NCBI RefSeq assembly: GCF_019207085.1
Contig: NZ_JAATOM010000001.1
Span: 62,001 to 126,000 of the forward strand
Direction: 5' to 3'
Length of the DNA stretch: 64,000 bases
From: Variovorax sp. dw_308
GTDB lineage: Bacteria; Pseudomonadota; Gammaproteobacteria; Burkholderiales; Burkholderiaceae_C
Position 1 is the stretch's first letter, and every line of letters starts with the position of its first letter. Positions 1-8,500 of the stretch are shown here, one piece after another. A program made the translations under genes and the position numbers. The notes under the pieces were generated by a model. It made no database searches, was not told the DNA's origin, and was given only the letters and a program-made list of their open reading frames with translations.

Positions 1-91
1 GCGTCAAGCCGATCTGGTCACCCGCGCGGCTGAAGTTGCGGGTCTCGGCCACGGCCAGGAAAACCCGAAGTTGGCGCAGCGTCACATTCAT
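1..91 (-). CDS. LysR-family transcriptional regulator, N-terminal fragment (cut by window edge)
   Basis: Reading from an ATG at 91 towards position 1 gives MNVTLRQLRVFLAVAE followed by TRNFSRAGDQIGLT, the standard start of a LysR-type regulator: the first helix and the beginning of the winged helix-turn-helix. Only about 30 residues are inside the window, so the effector domain is unseen. The gene diverges from the Bug receptor gene at 224, the usual layout for a LysR protein controlling its neighbour. A 13-bp palindrome lies only 15 bp upstream of this start codon, so it could serve autoregulation as well as control of the receptor gene. The family call is firm; the ligand is unknown. Confidence 0.85.
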   Translation of the reverse strand, partial: MNVTLRQLRVFLAVAETRNFSRAGDQIGLT

Positions 92-102
92 GCGGGACGA
101 TC

Positions 103-128
103 ATATATCTATCAGATAAATCCATTTC
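103..128. promoter_or_regulatory. Repeated operator-like element, copy 1 (palindrome TATCT-N3-AGATA)
   Basis: These 26 bases recur exactly at 14722-14747. They contain the perfect palindrome TATCT-ATC-AGATA at 106-118. Weaker similarity continues on both sides (about 86-175 against 14705-14790), so the duplicated block is about 85 bp. It sits between a LysR start codon and a Bug receptor gene, the classic place for a LysR operator. Binding by the adjacent LysR protein is inference. Confidence 0.65.
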
Positions 129-223
129 CCGTTTGAATCGGCGGCGTGTCCAATCGGAGCCTGCGGCTCGCGGGGAGGCGAGCGCGCCATGCCCTCCAGA
201 TGTCCATGAAAGAACCGATTCCA

Positions 224-1186
224 ATGAAACGTAGAAGCTTCGCGCTGGCGGCCACGCTGCTCATGTCGACCCTGCCCGCATGGGCGCAGAACTATCCGTC
301 GAGGCCGATTCGCCTGATCGTGCCCTTCCCGGCGGCCGGCGCCACCGACCTGTTCGCGCGCACGCTGACCCACAAGATGGGCGAGAAGCTGGGCGCCACC
401 TTCGTCATCGACAACAAGCCGGGCGCCGGCGGCGCCATCGGATCCGACGCTGCCGCCAAGGCGCCGGCCGACGGCTACACGCTGCTGCTGGCCACCACCA
501 GCACGCATGCCATCGGTCCCGCGCTGCCCAACAAGCTGCCCTACGACACGGTGGCCGACTTCACGCCCATCGCCCACGTCGGCAATGCGCCGAGCATCAT
601 GCTGGTGCCAACCAGCTCGCCCGCGAAGACGGTGAAGGAATTCATCGACTACGCGAAGAAGAACCCCGACAAGCTCAACTACGCGTCCAGCGGCCCCGGC
701 ACCATCGTGCAGCTCTCGGCAGAGCTGTTCAAGGCGCAGGCCGGCGTGCAGGTCACGCACATCCCGTACAAGGGCACCGCACTCGCCATGCCCGACCTGA
801 TGAGCGGAAAGATCGACCTGCTGTTCGATTCATTGCCCACCGGCCTGCCTTATGTGCGCGACGGGCGCATTCGCGCGCTGGGCGTCACGTCGCTCAAGCG
901 CAGTCCGCTCGCGCCTGACCTGCCGGCGGTGGCCGACACGCTGCCCGGCTACGAGTCCAACACCGTGTTCGGCCTGTACGGTCCCAAGGGCATGCCGCCC
1001 GAGATGGTGGCGCGCATCAACGCCGCTGCCAACGCGGCGCTGGCGGATCCCGACATGAAGGACAAGCTCTCGCGCCTGGGCATCGAACCGGTCACCAGCA
1101 CGCCGGCGCAACTGGCCAAGACCATGGCCGACGACACAGCCAAGTGGAAGAAGATCATTGTCGAACGCAAGATCACGAGCGAATAA
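224..1186 (+). CDS. Bug-family tripartite tricarboxylate transporter substrate-binding protein
   Basis: This encodes a 320-residue periplasmic solute receptor of the Bug (TctC-like) family, which binds carboxylates or related small molecules. The N-terminus, MKRRSFALAATLLMSTLPAWA, is a signal peptide ending AWA-Q. The mature start NYPSRPIRLIVPFPAAGATD and the later stretch DNKPGAGGAIGSDAAAKAPADGYT are family hallmarks. The frame stays open upstream to a GTG at 146 and an ATG at 206, but the start at 224 is chosen because it begins the signal peptide directly. No TctA or TctB membrane subunit is nearby, which is common for Bug genes. It diverges from a LysR gene and shares the repeated palindromic element, so it is probably LysR-controlled. 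The ligand cannot be deduced. Confidence 0.9.
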   Translation: MKRRSFALAATLLMSTLPAWAQNYPSRPIRLIVPFPAAGATDLFARTLTHKMGEKLGATFVIDNKPGAGGAIGSDAAAKAPADGYTLLLATTSTHAIGPALPNKLPYDTVADFTPIAHVGNAPSIMLVPTSSPAKTVKEFIDYAKKNPDKLNYASSGPGTIVQLSAELFKAQAGVQVTHIPYKGTALAMPDLMSGKIDLLFDSLPTGLPYVRDGRIRALGVTSLKRSPLAPDLPAVADTLPGYESNTVFGLYGPKGMPPEMVARINAAANAALADPDMKDKLSRLGIEPVTSTPAQLAKTMADDTAKWKKIIVERKITSE

Positions 1187-1190
1187 GTAG

Positions 1191-1399
1191 GCTCGCCCCA
1201 GGTCGCTGCGCACTGCGTGCGCGACTCCCACCCCGACCGGGGGCAACCCCAGCGGCTCAGCGAAGCCGGTTCCGCGGTAAGAACAGTTGCTCCTCCCCAG
1301 GTTGGCCTCACTTCGTGTAGGCCGCCCACCCCCCACCGGGGGCAACACCGGTGGCCCGGCAAAGCCGGTTCTACGGTGTTTCCCGAATAATCAGTTGCT
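1191..1399. repeat. Two tandem copies of a Comamonadaceae-type intergenic repeat
   Basis: Two related units of about 100 bp lie head to tail (1191-1291 and 1292-1399) between the Bug and gamma-glutamyltransferase genes. Both share a skeleton of CCCCAGG, a short GC-rich hairpin region, CCACC, CCGGGGGCAACNCC, then AAGCCGGTT, and both end in CAGTTGCT. A third, more divergent copy lies near 3031-3090. I recognise similar elements from the intergenic regions of Variovorax-like genomes; they may fold as hairpins and act in termination or mRNA stability. Confidence 0.6.
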
Positions 1400-1416
1400 C
1401 ATCGACGAGGCCCTGC

Positions 1417-3030
1417 ATGAAATTCGACTACGCCAATCCGTATCCTTCCACCCGCATCCCGGTGTTCGCGCGCAACGTGGTGTCGACTTCGCATCCGCTC
1501 GCCGCGCAGGCCGGCCTGCGCATCCTCTACCAGGGCGGCAATGCGGTGGACGCGGCGATCGCCGCAGCCGCCGTGATGACGCTGGTCGAGCCGGTGAGCA
1601 ATGGCCTGGGCAGCGACGCCTTCTGCATCCTCTGGGACGGCCAGCAGTTGCATGGCCTCAACGCCTCCGGCCCCGCGCCCAAGGCCTGGACACCCGACTA
1701 CTTCATCAACAAGTACGGCACCGACAAGACCGCGCCGCCGCAGCGCGGCATCGACTCGGTGACGGTGCCGGGCGCGGTGCGGGGCTGGGTCGCGATGAGC
1801 GACCGCTTCGGCAAGCTGCCGTTTGCCGACCTGATGGCGCCGGCCATCGACATCGCCGAGCGCGGCTACCTGATGCCGCCCGTGGTGCAGCAGAAGTGGG
1901 CGGCCGCCACGCCACTGCTGCAATCGCAGCCCGGCTTCGCGCAGGCTTTCCTGCCGTGGGGCCGCGCGCCCGAAGTGGGCGAACTGTTCCGCTTTGCCGC
2001 CGCCGCGCGCGCCCTCAAGGCGATTGCGCGAACCAAGGGCGAGGCCTACTACAGCGGCGAAATCGCCGAGGCCATCGCCAGGTTTTCCAGGGAGCACGGC
2101 GGCGCACTCACCGTGGCCGACCTCGCGGCCTACCAGCCCGAATGGGTCACGCCGATCTCGCGCGACTACCGCGGCTACACGCTGCATGAGATCCCGCCCA
2201 ACGGCCAGGGAATCGCGGCGTTGATCGCGCTCGGCATCCTCGAGAAGTTCGACATCGCCTCGCTGCCGGTCGACTCGGTCGCGTCGCAGCACCTGCAGAT
2301 CGAGGCGATGAAACTGGCCTTCGCCGATGTCTACCGCTATGTGTCGGAGCCATCGTCGATGACGGTGACCCCCGCGCAAATGCTCGATGACGCGTACCTG
2401 GCTTCGCGTGCCAGACTGATCGACGTGAACAAGGCACAGGACTTCAAGGCGGGCAACCCTGTCAAGGGCGGCACCATCTACCTCACCGCGGCGGACGAGA
2501 GCGGCATGATGGTCAGCTTCATCCAGAGCAACTACATGGGCTTCGGCTCGGGTTGCGTGGAGCCGGAGTTCGGCATCAGCCTGCAGAACCGCGGCCACGG
2601 CTTCAGCCTCAAGGCGGACAGCCCCAACGTCGTGGCGCCGGGCAAGCGGCCGTTCCACACGATCATCCCGGCCTTCCTCACGAAGGACGGCCAGCCGGTG
2701 ATGAGCTTCGGCGTGATGGGCGGCAACATGCAGCCGCAAGGGCACATGCAGACCCTGGTGCGCATGATCGACTACAGGCAGAACCTGCAGGCGGCATGCG
2801 ACGCACCGCGCTGGCGCTTCAATGCGGGCCTCAACATCAACGTCGAGTCCGCGATGAACGCGCAGACCATCCAGGGCCTGAGCAACCTCGGGCACGAGAT
2901 GGACGTGATCAACGATTCGTACCAGGACTTCGGCGCCGGCCAGTTCATCTGGCGCAAGGGCGATCCCGGCGTTGAAGGGTATGTGGCGGCCAGCGACCCG
3001 CGGCGCGACGGCCTCGCCGCCGGTTACTAG
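1417..3030 (+). CDS. Gamma-glutamyltransferase family protein (Ntn hydrolase)
   Basis: The product is a 537-residue Ntn hydrolase of the gamma-glutamyltransferase family, which self-cleaves into two subunits and hydrolyses or transfers gamma-glutamyl groups, or a related amide. The N-terminal part has the family sequence VVSTSHPLAAQAGLRIL followed by GGNAVDAAIAAAAVMTLVEP. The autoprocessing threonine is most likely Thr353 in GGTIYLTAAD, a variant of the classical TTHYS motif typical of the YwrD-like branch. The GSGCV segment (SNYMGFGSGCV) follows as expected. No signal peptide is visible, so it may be cytoplasmic. The ATG at 1417 has a GAGG sequence 6 bp upstream and matches the family's start; an upstream in-frame extension to 1351 runs into repeat DNA and is rejected. 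The substrate is uncertain. Confidence 0.85.
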   Translation: MKFDYANPYPSTRIPVFARNVVSTSHPLAAQAGLRILYQGGNAVDAAIAAAAVMTLVEPVSNGLGSDAFCILWDGQQLHGLNASGPAPKAWTPDYFINKYGTDKTAPPQRGIDSVTVPGAVRGWVAMSDRFGKLPFADLMAPAIDIAERGYLMPPVVQQKWAAATPLLQSQPGFAQAFLPWGRAPEVGELFRFAAAARALKAIARTKGEAYYSGEIAEAIARFSREHGGALTVADLAAYQPEWVTPISRDYRGYTLHEIPPNGQGIAALIALGILEKFDIASLPVDSVASQHLQIEAMKLAFADVYRYVSEPSSMTVTPAQMLDDAYLASRARLIDVNKAQDFKAGNPVKGGTIYLTAADESGMMVSFIQSNYMGFGSGCVEPEFGISLQNRGHGFSLKADSPNVVAPGKRPFHTIIPAFLTKDGQPVMSFGVMGGNMQPQGHMQTLVRMIDYRQNLQAACDAPRWRFNAGLNINVESAMNAQTIQGLSNLGHEMDVINDSYQDFGAGQFIWRKGDPGVEGYVAASDPRRDGLAAGY

Positions 3031-3090
3031 GCCCACCCACAGGATCCGCGCCCTTCGTGTCGCTCCCCCAAAGCCCTTCGAGGGGGCCAC
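3031..3090. repeat. Third, divergent copy of the intergenic repeat, overlapping a gene start
   Basis: The stretch contains CCCTTCGTGTCGCTCCCCC and CCCTTCGAGGGGGCCACACC, matching the skeleton of the tandem repeats at 1191-1399. It crosses the assigned start of the DMT transporter, so the first dozen residues of that protein may be repeat-derived or untranslated. Confidence 0.5.
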
Positions 3091-4034
3091 ACCCGCAGAC
3101 TGACGCAGTCGGCCTTGCGTTCCCCGCACAGCCCAGGAGCGCCGGCCGCGCAGCCGGCCTGGTGCTTGCGACAGTGGGCGCGATCGCGTTCAGCGGCAAG
3201 GCGATCATCGTCAAGCTCGCGTACCGCCATGGGGTGGACGCGGTCACGCTGATCATGCTGCGCATGCTGTTCGCACTGCCGCTGTTCGCGCTCATGGCCT
3301 GGTGGGCGGGGCGCGGCAAGCCCGCGCTCACGACGCGCGACTGGCTCGGCGTGCTGGGCCTTGGCTTCTCCGGCTACTACCTCGCCAGCTTCCTCGACTT
3401 TGCGGGGCTCGCGTACATCAGCGCCGGCTTCGAGCGGCTCATCCTGTATCTCAATCCGACGCTGGTCCTGCTGTTCGGCTGGGTGCTGTACCGGCGCCGC
3501 GCATCGCGCGCGCAACTCGTCGGCATGGCCATCAGCTACACCGGTGTCGCGCTGGTGTTCGGCCACGAGATCTGGGGCGGCACGGGCGCGGGCGGCGGAA
3601 CGGCGGCGTGGGGCGCGTTCCTTTGCTTCCTCAGTGCGGTGAGCTATGCCGGCTACCTCGTGTACAGCGGCGAATTCGTCAAGCGGCTGGCGTCGCTGCG
3701 CCTGGTGGGCCTGGCGACCAGCGTGGCGTGCCTCTTCTGCATCGCGCAGTTCGCCGTGTTGCGGCCGGTGAGCGCGGCCTTTGCGGTGGCGCCCGAGGTG
3801 ATCTGGCTGTCGGTGCTCAACGCCACCGCTTGCACCGCGGTGCCGGTGCTGATGGTGATGATGGCCGTCGAACGCATCGGCGCCGCGGTGGCGGCACAGA
3901 CCGGCATGATCGGGCCGATGTCGACCATCCTGATGGGCATCGTCATCCTGGGCGAGCCCTTCACCGTCTGGATCGCGGCGGGCACGGTGCTGGTGATCGC
4001 TGGCATCTTCGTGTTCACGCGCACCGGTCGCTAG
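3057..4034 (+). CDS. DMT-family transporter (two EamA domains)
   Basis: This encodes an integral inner-membrane protein of about 325 residues in the drug/metabolite transporter superfamily. About ten hydrophobic segments run through it, from GLVLATVGAIAFSGKAIIVK near residue 34 to WIAAGTVLVIAGIFVF at the end. Two homologous EamA halves are visible; the second ends with the characteristic AAQTGMIGPMSTILMGIVIL region. Such proteins usually export amino acids or metabolites. The start is uncertain: the assigned GTG at 3057 lies inside a dispersed repeat and the first 33 residues are not membrane-like, yet no better in-frame start precedes the first helix. It is in the same direction as the gamma-glutamyltransferase 27 bp upstream and may be co-transcribed. 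Confidence 0.8.
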   Translation: MSLPQSPSRGPHPQTDAVGLAFPAQPRSAGRAAGLVLATVGAIAFSGKAIIVKLAYRHGVDAVTLIMLRMLFALPLFALMAWWAGRGKPALTTRDWLGVLGLGFSGYYLASFLDFAGLAYISAGFERLILYLNPTLVLLFGWVLYRRRASRAQLVGMAISYTGVALVFGHEIWGGTGAGGGTAAWGAFLCFLSAVSYAGYLVYSGEFVKRLASLRLVGLATSVACLFCIAQFAVLRPVSAAFAVAPEVIWLSVLNATACTAVPVLMVMMAVERIGAAVAAQTGMIGPMSTILMGIVILGEPFTVWIAAGTVLVIAGIFVFTRTGR

Positions 4035-4093
4035 ACGGTACGAATCTTTCTACTGCGGCCACCGATCCCGGGCCTCCGGTGTTGACTCCGGCA

Positions 4094-4118
4094 TAACAAG
4101 CGCTTCGCGCAATTGTTA
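4094..4118. other. Imperfect hairpin after the DMT transporter
   Basis: TAACAAGCGC pairs imperfectly with GCGCAATTGTTA, about 60 bp after the transporter stop codon. It could help end transcription, but no U-run follows, so this is weak. Confidence 0.3.
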
Positions 4119-4138
4119 GCCTTTGCCGCAACTTCGTT

Positions 4139-4203
4139 GTCACCGTACCTGAGTACGGTTCCGCTCCTCAACCCGAGCTCGGCGCCCTCGCTACGAAATC
4201 TTC
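4139..4203 (-). repeat. Dispersed intergenic repeat, family B, copy 1
   Basis: Read on the minus strand this stretch closely matches 45130-45192 on the plus strand. Shared blocks are CGTAGCGAG, GAGGAGCGGAACCG and GTACGGTGA. Within this copy CCGTAC-CTGA-GTACGG is a perfect hairpin. It lies between convergent genes (DMT transporter and Sco). The two copies are 41 kb apart in opposite orientation. Confidence 0.65.
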
Positions 4204-4223
4204 GCACCTTCTTGGCACGTTGG

Positions 4224-4793
4224 TCATTTCAGTGCGACCAACTGGGCCAGCAGGCGCGCGACCTCGGCGGGCCTGGGGAAATCAACGGTGCGCAGCACCA
4301 GCCGGGCCTGGCGATCGAAGAAGTAGACCTGGGCCGTGTGCTTGTCGGGGCCCACGCTGCGGCCGGCCAGGAAGTCCAGCCAGCGGTCGAGCGACGCGGG
4401 CGCGGGCGAAAAAGCGCTCCAGCGCGGACCCGCCCCGAAGCGGCCCAGCCATGCGGTCAATGCCCTGGGGTCGTCGCCCAGCGGGTCGATGCTGGCCGAC
4501 AGCAATTGCAGCGGCGCATCGCCGCGCGGCAATGCGGCTTGCACTTGCGCGAACAACGCGCCCTGGATCGGACACACCGAACTGCAACCCGTGAACATCA
4601 ATTGCAGCGCAGTGGCCCGGCCTGCGAGCAGGTCCCGCAGCTGCGACTTGCTGCCGCCATTCGATGTCACCTGGATGTCGGGCGCCGGCAGCGGCGGGCG
4701 CACTTCGCCGGCCGCGTTGTGCGCGCGCGCCGTCCCGAAGCACAGCGCGGGGAGCGCGGCCATGCTGGCGCGCAGGATGGCGCGGCGCTTCAT
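4224..4793 (-). CDS. SCO1/SenC-family copper chaperone
   Basis: This 189-residue exported thioredoxin-fold protein belongs to the SCO1/SenC family, whose members deliver copper to cuproenzymes on the outer face of the membrane. The copper ligands are visible: C70 and C74 in FTGCSSVCP, and His152 in PDKHTAQVYF. The N-terminus MKRRAILRASMAALPALCFG looks like a signal peptide with a twin-arginine flavour. The start ATG at 4793 overlaps the stop of the upstream cytochrome gene (ATGA), showing translational coupling. Both genes lie downstream of the giant copper radical oxidase in the same direction. In Streptomyces a Sco protein loads copper into the radical oxidase GlxA, so the same role here is a reasonable inference; delivery to cytochrome oxidase is the alternative. 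Confidence 0.85.
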   Translation of the reverse strand: MKRRAILRASMAALPALCFGTARAHNAAGEVRPPLPAPDIQVTSNGGSKSQLRDLLAGRATALQLMFTGCSSVCPIQGALFAQVQAALPRGDAPLQLLSASIDPLGDDPRALTAWLGRFGAGPRWSAFSPAPASLDRWLDFLAGRSVGPDKHTAQVYFFDRQARLVLRTVDFPRPAEVARLLAQLVALK

Positions 4794-5236
4794 TGCGAAC
4801 TCAGGTGCGCCCACAAGTCGTCGCATCCCTGGGGCGAGATGTCGTAGCGCGGCATGGCGGTGTTGACCATCACGCCGGCCGGGTCGAGGCCCTCGCGCAG
4901 CAGCCGGCAGAACGAGGCGGGGTCATAGCGGCTGCCGGGGCCGCCGCGCCGGGAGCGCAACTCATTGAGATACCTGGAGGTGAGGAGCGGTGCGAATGCC
5001 GTCTGCCCGGTGGTGCCGGTGGAGGGCGCGTGGCAGTTGATGCATCGCACGGCTTCTGCCGGCAGGTCGAAGGTGTGGCCCGGCAGGCGCGCCACCAGCG
5101 GCTTTTCGCCGACGAATGCGCTGCGCCCCGCGGTGGCGACACCGGATGGCAACGGCGCATCGGCTCCTGACGACAGTCCGCTCGCCACGGCGATCATCGC
5201 CAGCACCACGACCGGGAGGATCAGGCCGCGCTTCAT
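4790..5236 (-). CDS. Small c-type cytochrome, exported
   Basis: The product is a 148-residue periplasmic protein with one covalent haem site: C65, C68 and H69 in RCINCHAP. Met127 in NTAMPRYDIS is a likely sixth ligand. MKRGLILPVVVLAMIAVASG is the signal peptide. An upstream extension of 18 residues is possible, but the start at 5236 gives the signal peptide directly. The 3' end overlaps the Sco gene start by four bases, and the gene follows the giant copper oxidase gene after about 280 bp. It is a plausible electron carrier for that enzyme or for cofactor assembly. The exact cytochrome subfamily is not clear to me. Confidence 0.85.
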   Translation of the reverse strand: MKRGLILPVVVLAMIAVASGLSSGADAPLPSGVATAGRSAFVGEKPLVARLPGHTFDLPAEAVRCINCHAPSTGTTGQTAFAPLLTSRYLNELRSRRGGPGSRYDPASFCRLLREGLDPAGVMVNTAMPRYDISPQGCDDLWAHLSSQ

Positions 5237-5469
5237 GACGGATGCCCGTCGACGCCGTGCCGGACAAGCCCTGTCACTGCGCAAGGCCACACCCGCCCCC
5301 TGCCAATTGAACGTAGCTTCACTTCTTCCTCTCCCTGATTTTCTTGTTCATCCCACCTTCGGCATCGCTGGCCGATGCAACGCGCGGCAAACGAAAGGAT
5401 GACTTTTCATCGTAACAAGACCTGCAGGGCTGCCACCGACTGGCGGTGCGACTTGCGTGACGAACTTGG

Positions 5470-5497
5470 GCCGGGGCACGAAGGATCTCGCCCCGGC
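5470..5497 (-). terminator. Hairpin between the giant oxidase gene and the cytochrome gene
   Basis: GCCGGGGC (5470-5477) pairs perfectly with GCCCCGGC (5490-5497), 18 bp after the oxidase stop codon. There is no clear U-run on the minus strand, so it may be an attenuator or processing hairpin rather than a full terminator. The rest of the 280-bp gap to 5236 shows no gene. Confidence 0.4.
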
Positions 5498-5515
5498 AGT
5501 CTCACCGCGCGGTGC

Positions 5516-8500
5516 TCAGCCTGGATAAAGGCGTTCGGCAGGCGTCGTCGAAAACGCGCCCGCGCCGGGCGGCTTCCATTCCAGGCGCATCGACGCGCCG
5601 TGCGTCCATTCGAAGTACTCGACGCGTATGCGGTAGAGGCGACCGGCCACCAGGTTCAGCGGCGCGGTGGTGTCGTAGTCCGGGTGGTACGTCCAGTGGT
5701 CGATCATCAGCTTGTCGTCGATCCACAGCCGCACGCCGTCGTCCAGCAGCGTACGGAACTGGTAGCTGCCCGTGGCGGGCGCCTCGATCATGCCGGTCCA
5801 GCGTGCCGAGAAGAAGTCGACGCCGATCGGCGCGCCGGGCGAGCCCAGGCCCCAGTCGAAGTCCACCGGTTCGACGCGCACGAGCGCCGGCTGCCCGCTC
5901 AACGTGATGTTGTTGAAGTAGCTGCCCAACAGCCCGGTGCCGCTGCCCGGGACGTGGGGCGCGCGGGTCTCCTCGTTGCCGATCTGCTTGACGAAGGCGC
6001 TGACGGCGAGCAGGTCCGCGTCGCTCAGGCTCAGGTTTGCGTGGGCGCGCACGGCGTCCTCGACAGTGGCCGCCGTGCCATCGTGCAGGTACGGCGCGGT
6101 GGCCCAGACGTCGCGCAGCGTGGGCGTGTCGAGCCCGTTGAGTGGTGCCCCGAGGCGCTTGCCGCTGCCCGGCTTGAGGGTCCCGACGTTGTGCAGGCGA
6201 TTGGTCGCGCTGTCGGTGAAGGCGGGGCCGCCGTGGCATGTGGCGCACTGCGCGGCGAACACTGTCTTGCCATTGACGGCCTGCGCGGTGAGGCTGCCGT
6301 CTGCACTGCGCAGCGGGCTCGCGCTGAATGCGTTGAGCGAGCGCAGGTAGGCCGCCAGCGCATCCAGGTCCGCGCTTTGACCCTCCTTCGGGTCGCCCAG
6401 CGGCTGGCTGCGGGTGCCGGCGTTGAATGCGGCATCGGTCATGAGCCCGGTGCCGCGGGCGAGGTTGCGGATCTGGCCTTCGAAGTCCTGTGGCTCGTCG
6501 AAGTTGCCGCTCCAGTGCAGCCGGCCCTGGCCGCCGGCCCGGCCGCGCAGCGAGATCGTGTTGCGCAGGCCTTCCCCAAGGCTGGTGAAGTCCCAGGTGC
6601 GGCCGTCATGGCTCGCGTCGTTGTGGCAGCTTGCGCAACTCAGGTAGGCGTCGCGGGCCAGGCGCGGGTCCCTGGCGTCGTAGAAGAACTGCTTGCCGCG
6701 CAGGACCTCGGGCGCCAGCCTTTCGGTGGTCGTGCCAGGCACGGCGCCGATCAGGCCGATGGTGGGCTCGCCGTATTGCAGCAGCCGACCCAGGTCGTAG
6801 GCGCCGACCGTGCGGTCCATGAAGTTGCTGACGTAGAGGCGCATGCCGTCGGTCGACACTGCCACGCCCTGCGGCGCCCGGCCCACCGCCAGGCGCATCA
6901 GCTCGCGCTTGCCGGCGGCGTCGAGCACAGCGACTTCTCGCGAGCTTTCGAGCGCCACGAAAATGTAGGCGCCGTTGGGGTGGTAGACGGCGGCGCTGGC
7001 CACGCCGCTGTTGTCGTGGTCGACGCGGCCGGGATAGTCCTCGGTGTTCGTCGCCAGGTCCAGGCGGGAGGAAATGGCACGCACGGTGCTCTCGAAGCTC
7101 AGTGGCTGGCCGTCGCGCAGGCCGCCGCGCCGGATGTTGTCCTGCTTGGACGGGATCCACGCGCTCTGGCCGTCGGGTGCGATGGCGGGCGCGCCGAGGT
7201 AGTTGGGCACGCCGCGCGCCTGCACCGAGCCGTCCGCCTTGTCGCTGTGCTGCAGCACGAAGCGGCGGACCACGGCCAGCGTGGCGGGGTCGAATTCGGT
7301 GACCTCGCCGCCGGTCTTCATGCCGTCGACGTCGCCGCGCACGCTGGCCGTGCCTTCGCCGGGCTGTGGTGCGGTGATGAAGCGCGTGGCCAGCAGGCGC
7401 TTGCCGTCAGCCGACAGGGCGAGGTGGCGCACGCCGGGGGCGGCCACGTCGGCAGTCTGGGTCCAGGCATTGTCGAACTTGAGCAGGCGACCGGTAGCTT
7501 CGAGCGCCACATAGGTGCTGCCGTCAGGCGCGACGAGCACGCCGTACGGCTGTGACCCGCGCGGCAAGTCCACCGTTCGCACTGCCTTCAGCGTGCCGGT
7601 GCCCAGCACGCTGAGGCTGGCCGCTCCCTTGTTGGCAACGACGGCAATGCCTTTGCCGAGGCTCACGCTGCGCGGCTGGACCCCGACCGCGATCTCGGCC
7701 ACCAGATAGCCGTCGCTGGAGTCGAAGACGGATACGGTGTCCGCATCCTGGTTGAGCACCCAGACGCGCTCGCTGGCGCCCGCGCGTGGCTCCACCGCCA
7801 GGATGGAACTGGCAATGGCGCTGGTGGCGCCGGTGCCGGCGGGTGGGCCCCCCGGCGCGCCCGCCGGTGGGCCTTCCCTGCCGATGACGGCCTGCATGAA
7901 GCTGCGTGTCACGACCGTGCCGTCCGCGCTGCGGGCCGAGACGGTGACGTTGTAGACCCCCGGCGCCGCGAAGGCATGGGTCGTGTTGGCGCCGCCGTCG
8001 GCGATCCAGCCTGTGGAAGGGCTGCCATCGCCGAACACCCAGCTGTATTGGAGGCTGCCGTCAGCGCCCGCGCTGGCCGTGTAGCTTGCGCTTCGGCCCG
8101 CGCCCACCGCGGGTGCGGCAATGGGCTCGATCACGGGCAGCGGGTTCAGGATGCGCCAGTCGAAACGGCTGGAGGCGGTGCCGCCGCGGCCGTCGCTGAC
8201 GGTGGCGGTCACGCTGAAGTTTCCGCTCTGCGATGGATAGCCGGCGATCATGCCGCTGGCGGCGTCGTAGTTGACGCCAGCGGGGAGGCCGCTCACTTCG
8301 AAGGCGAGCGGGTCGCCATCGGGGTCGCTGGCGGCGAGTGCGAAGGCGGCTTGCTCGCCCTGGTGCGTGGCGGGGGGCGCCACCGCGCCCAGCGATGGCG
8401 GTCGATTGGCCGCCGGTACGCCGAACACCTCGACCTCCGCAAGGCTCAGGGCGCCAGTGCCGGCAAGCTGCACGCGCACATAGCGCCCGGTCGCGCCGGG

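Noticed and set aside
146..223. Upstream extension of the first Bug gene to a GTG at 146 or an ATG at 206
   Set aside because: The extension lies partly in the repeated operator module and would bury the signal peptide, which starts cleanly at 224.
4094..4120. attC-like integron site (TAACAA ... TTGTTAGCC)
   Set aside because: The R-prime and R-double-prime boxes do not fit the consensus, the hairpin is too short, and there is no integrase or gene cassette.
5375..7555. Plus-strand open frame of 726 codons
   Set aside because: It is the antisense shadow of the cytochrome and PA14 parts of the oxidase gene; no recognisable domain.
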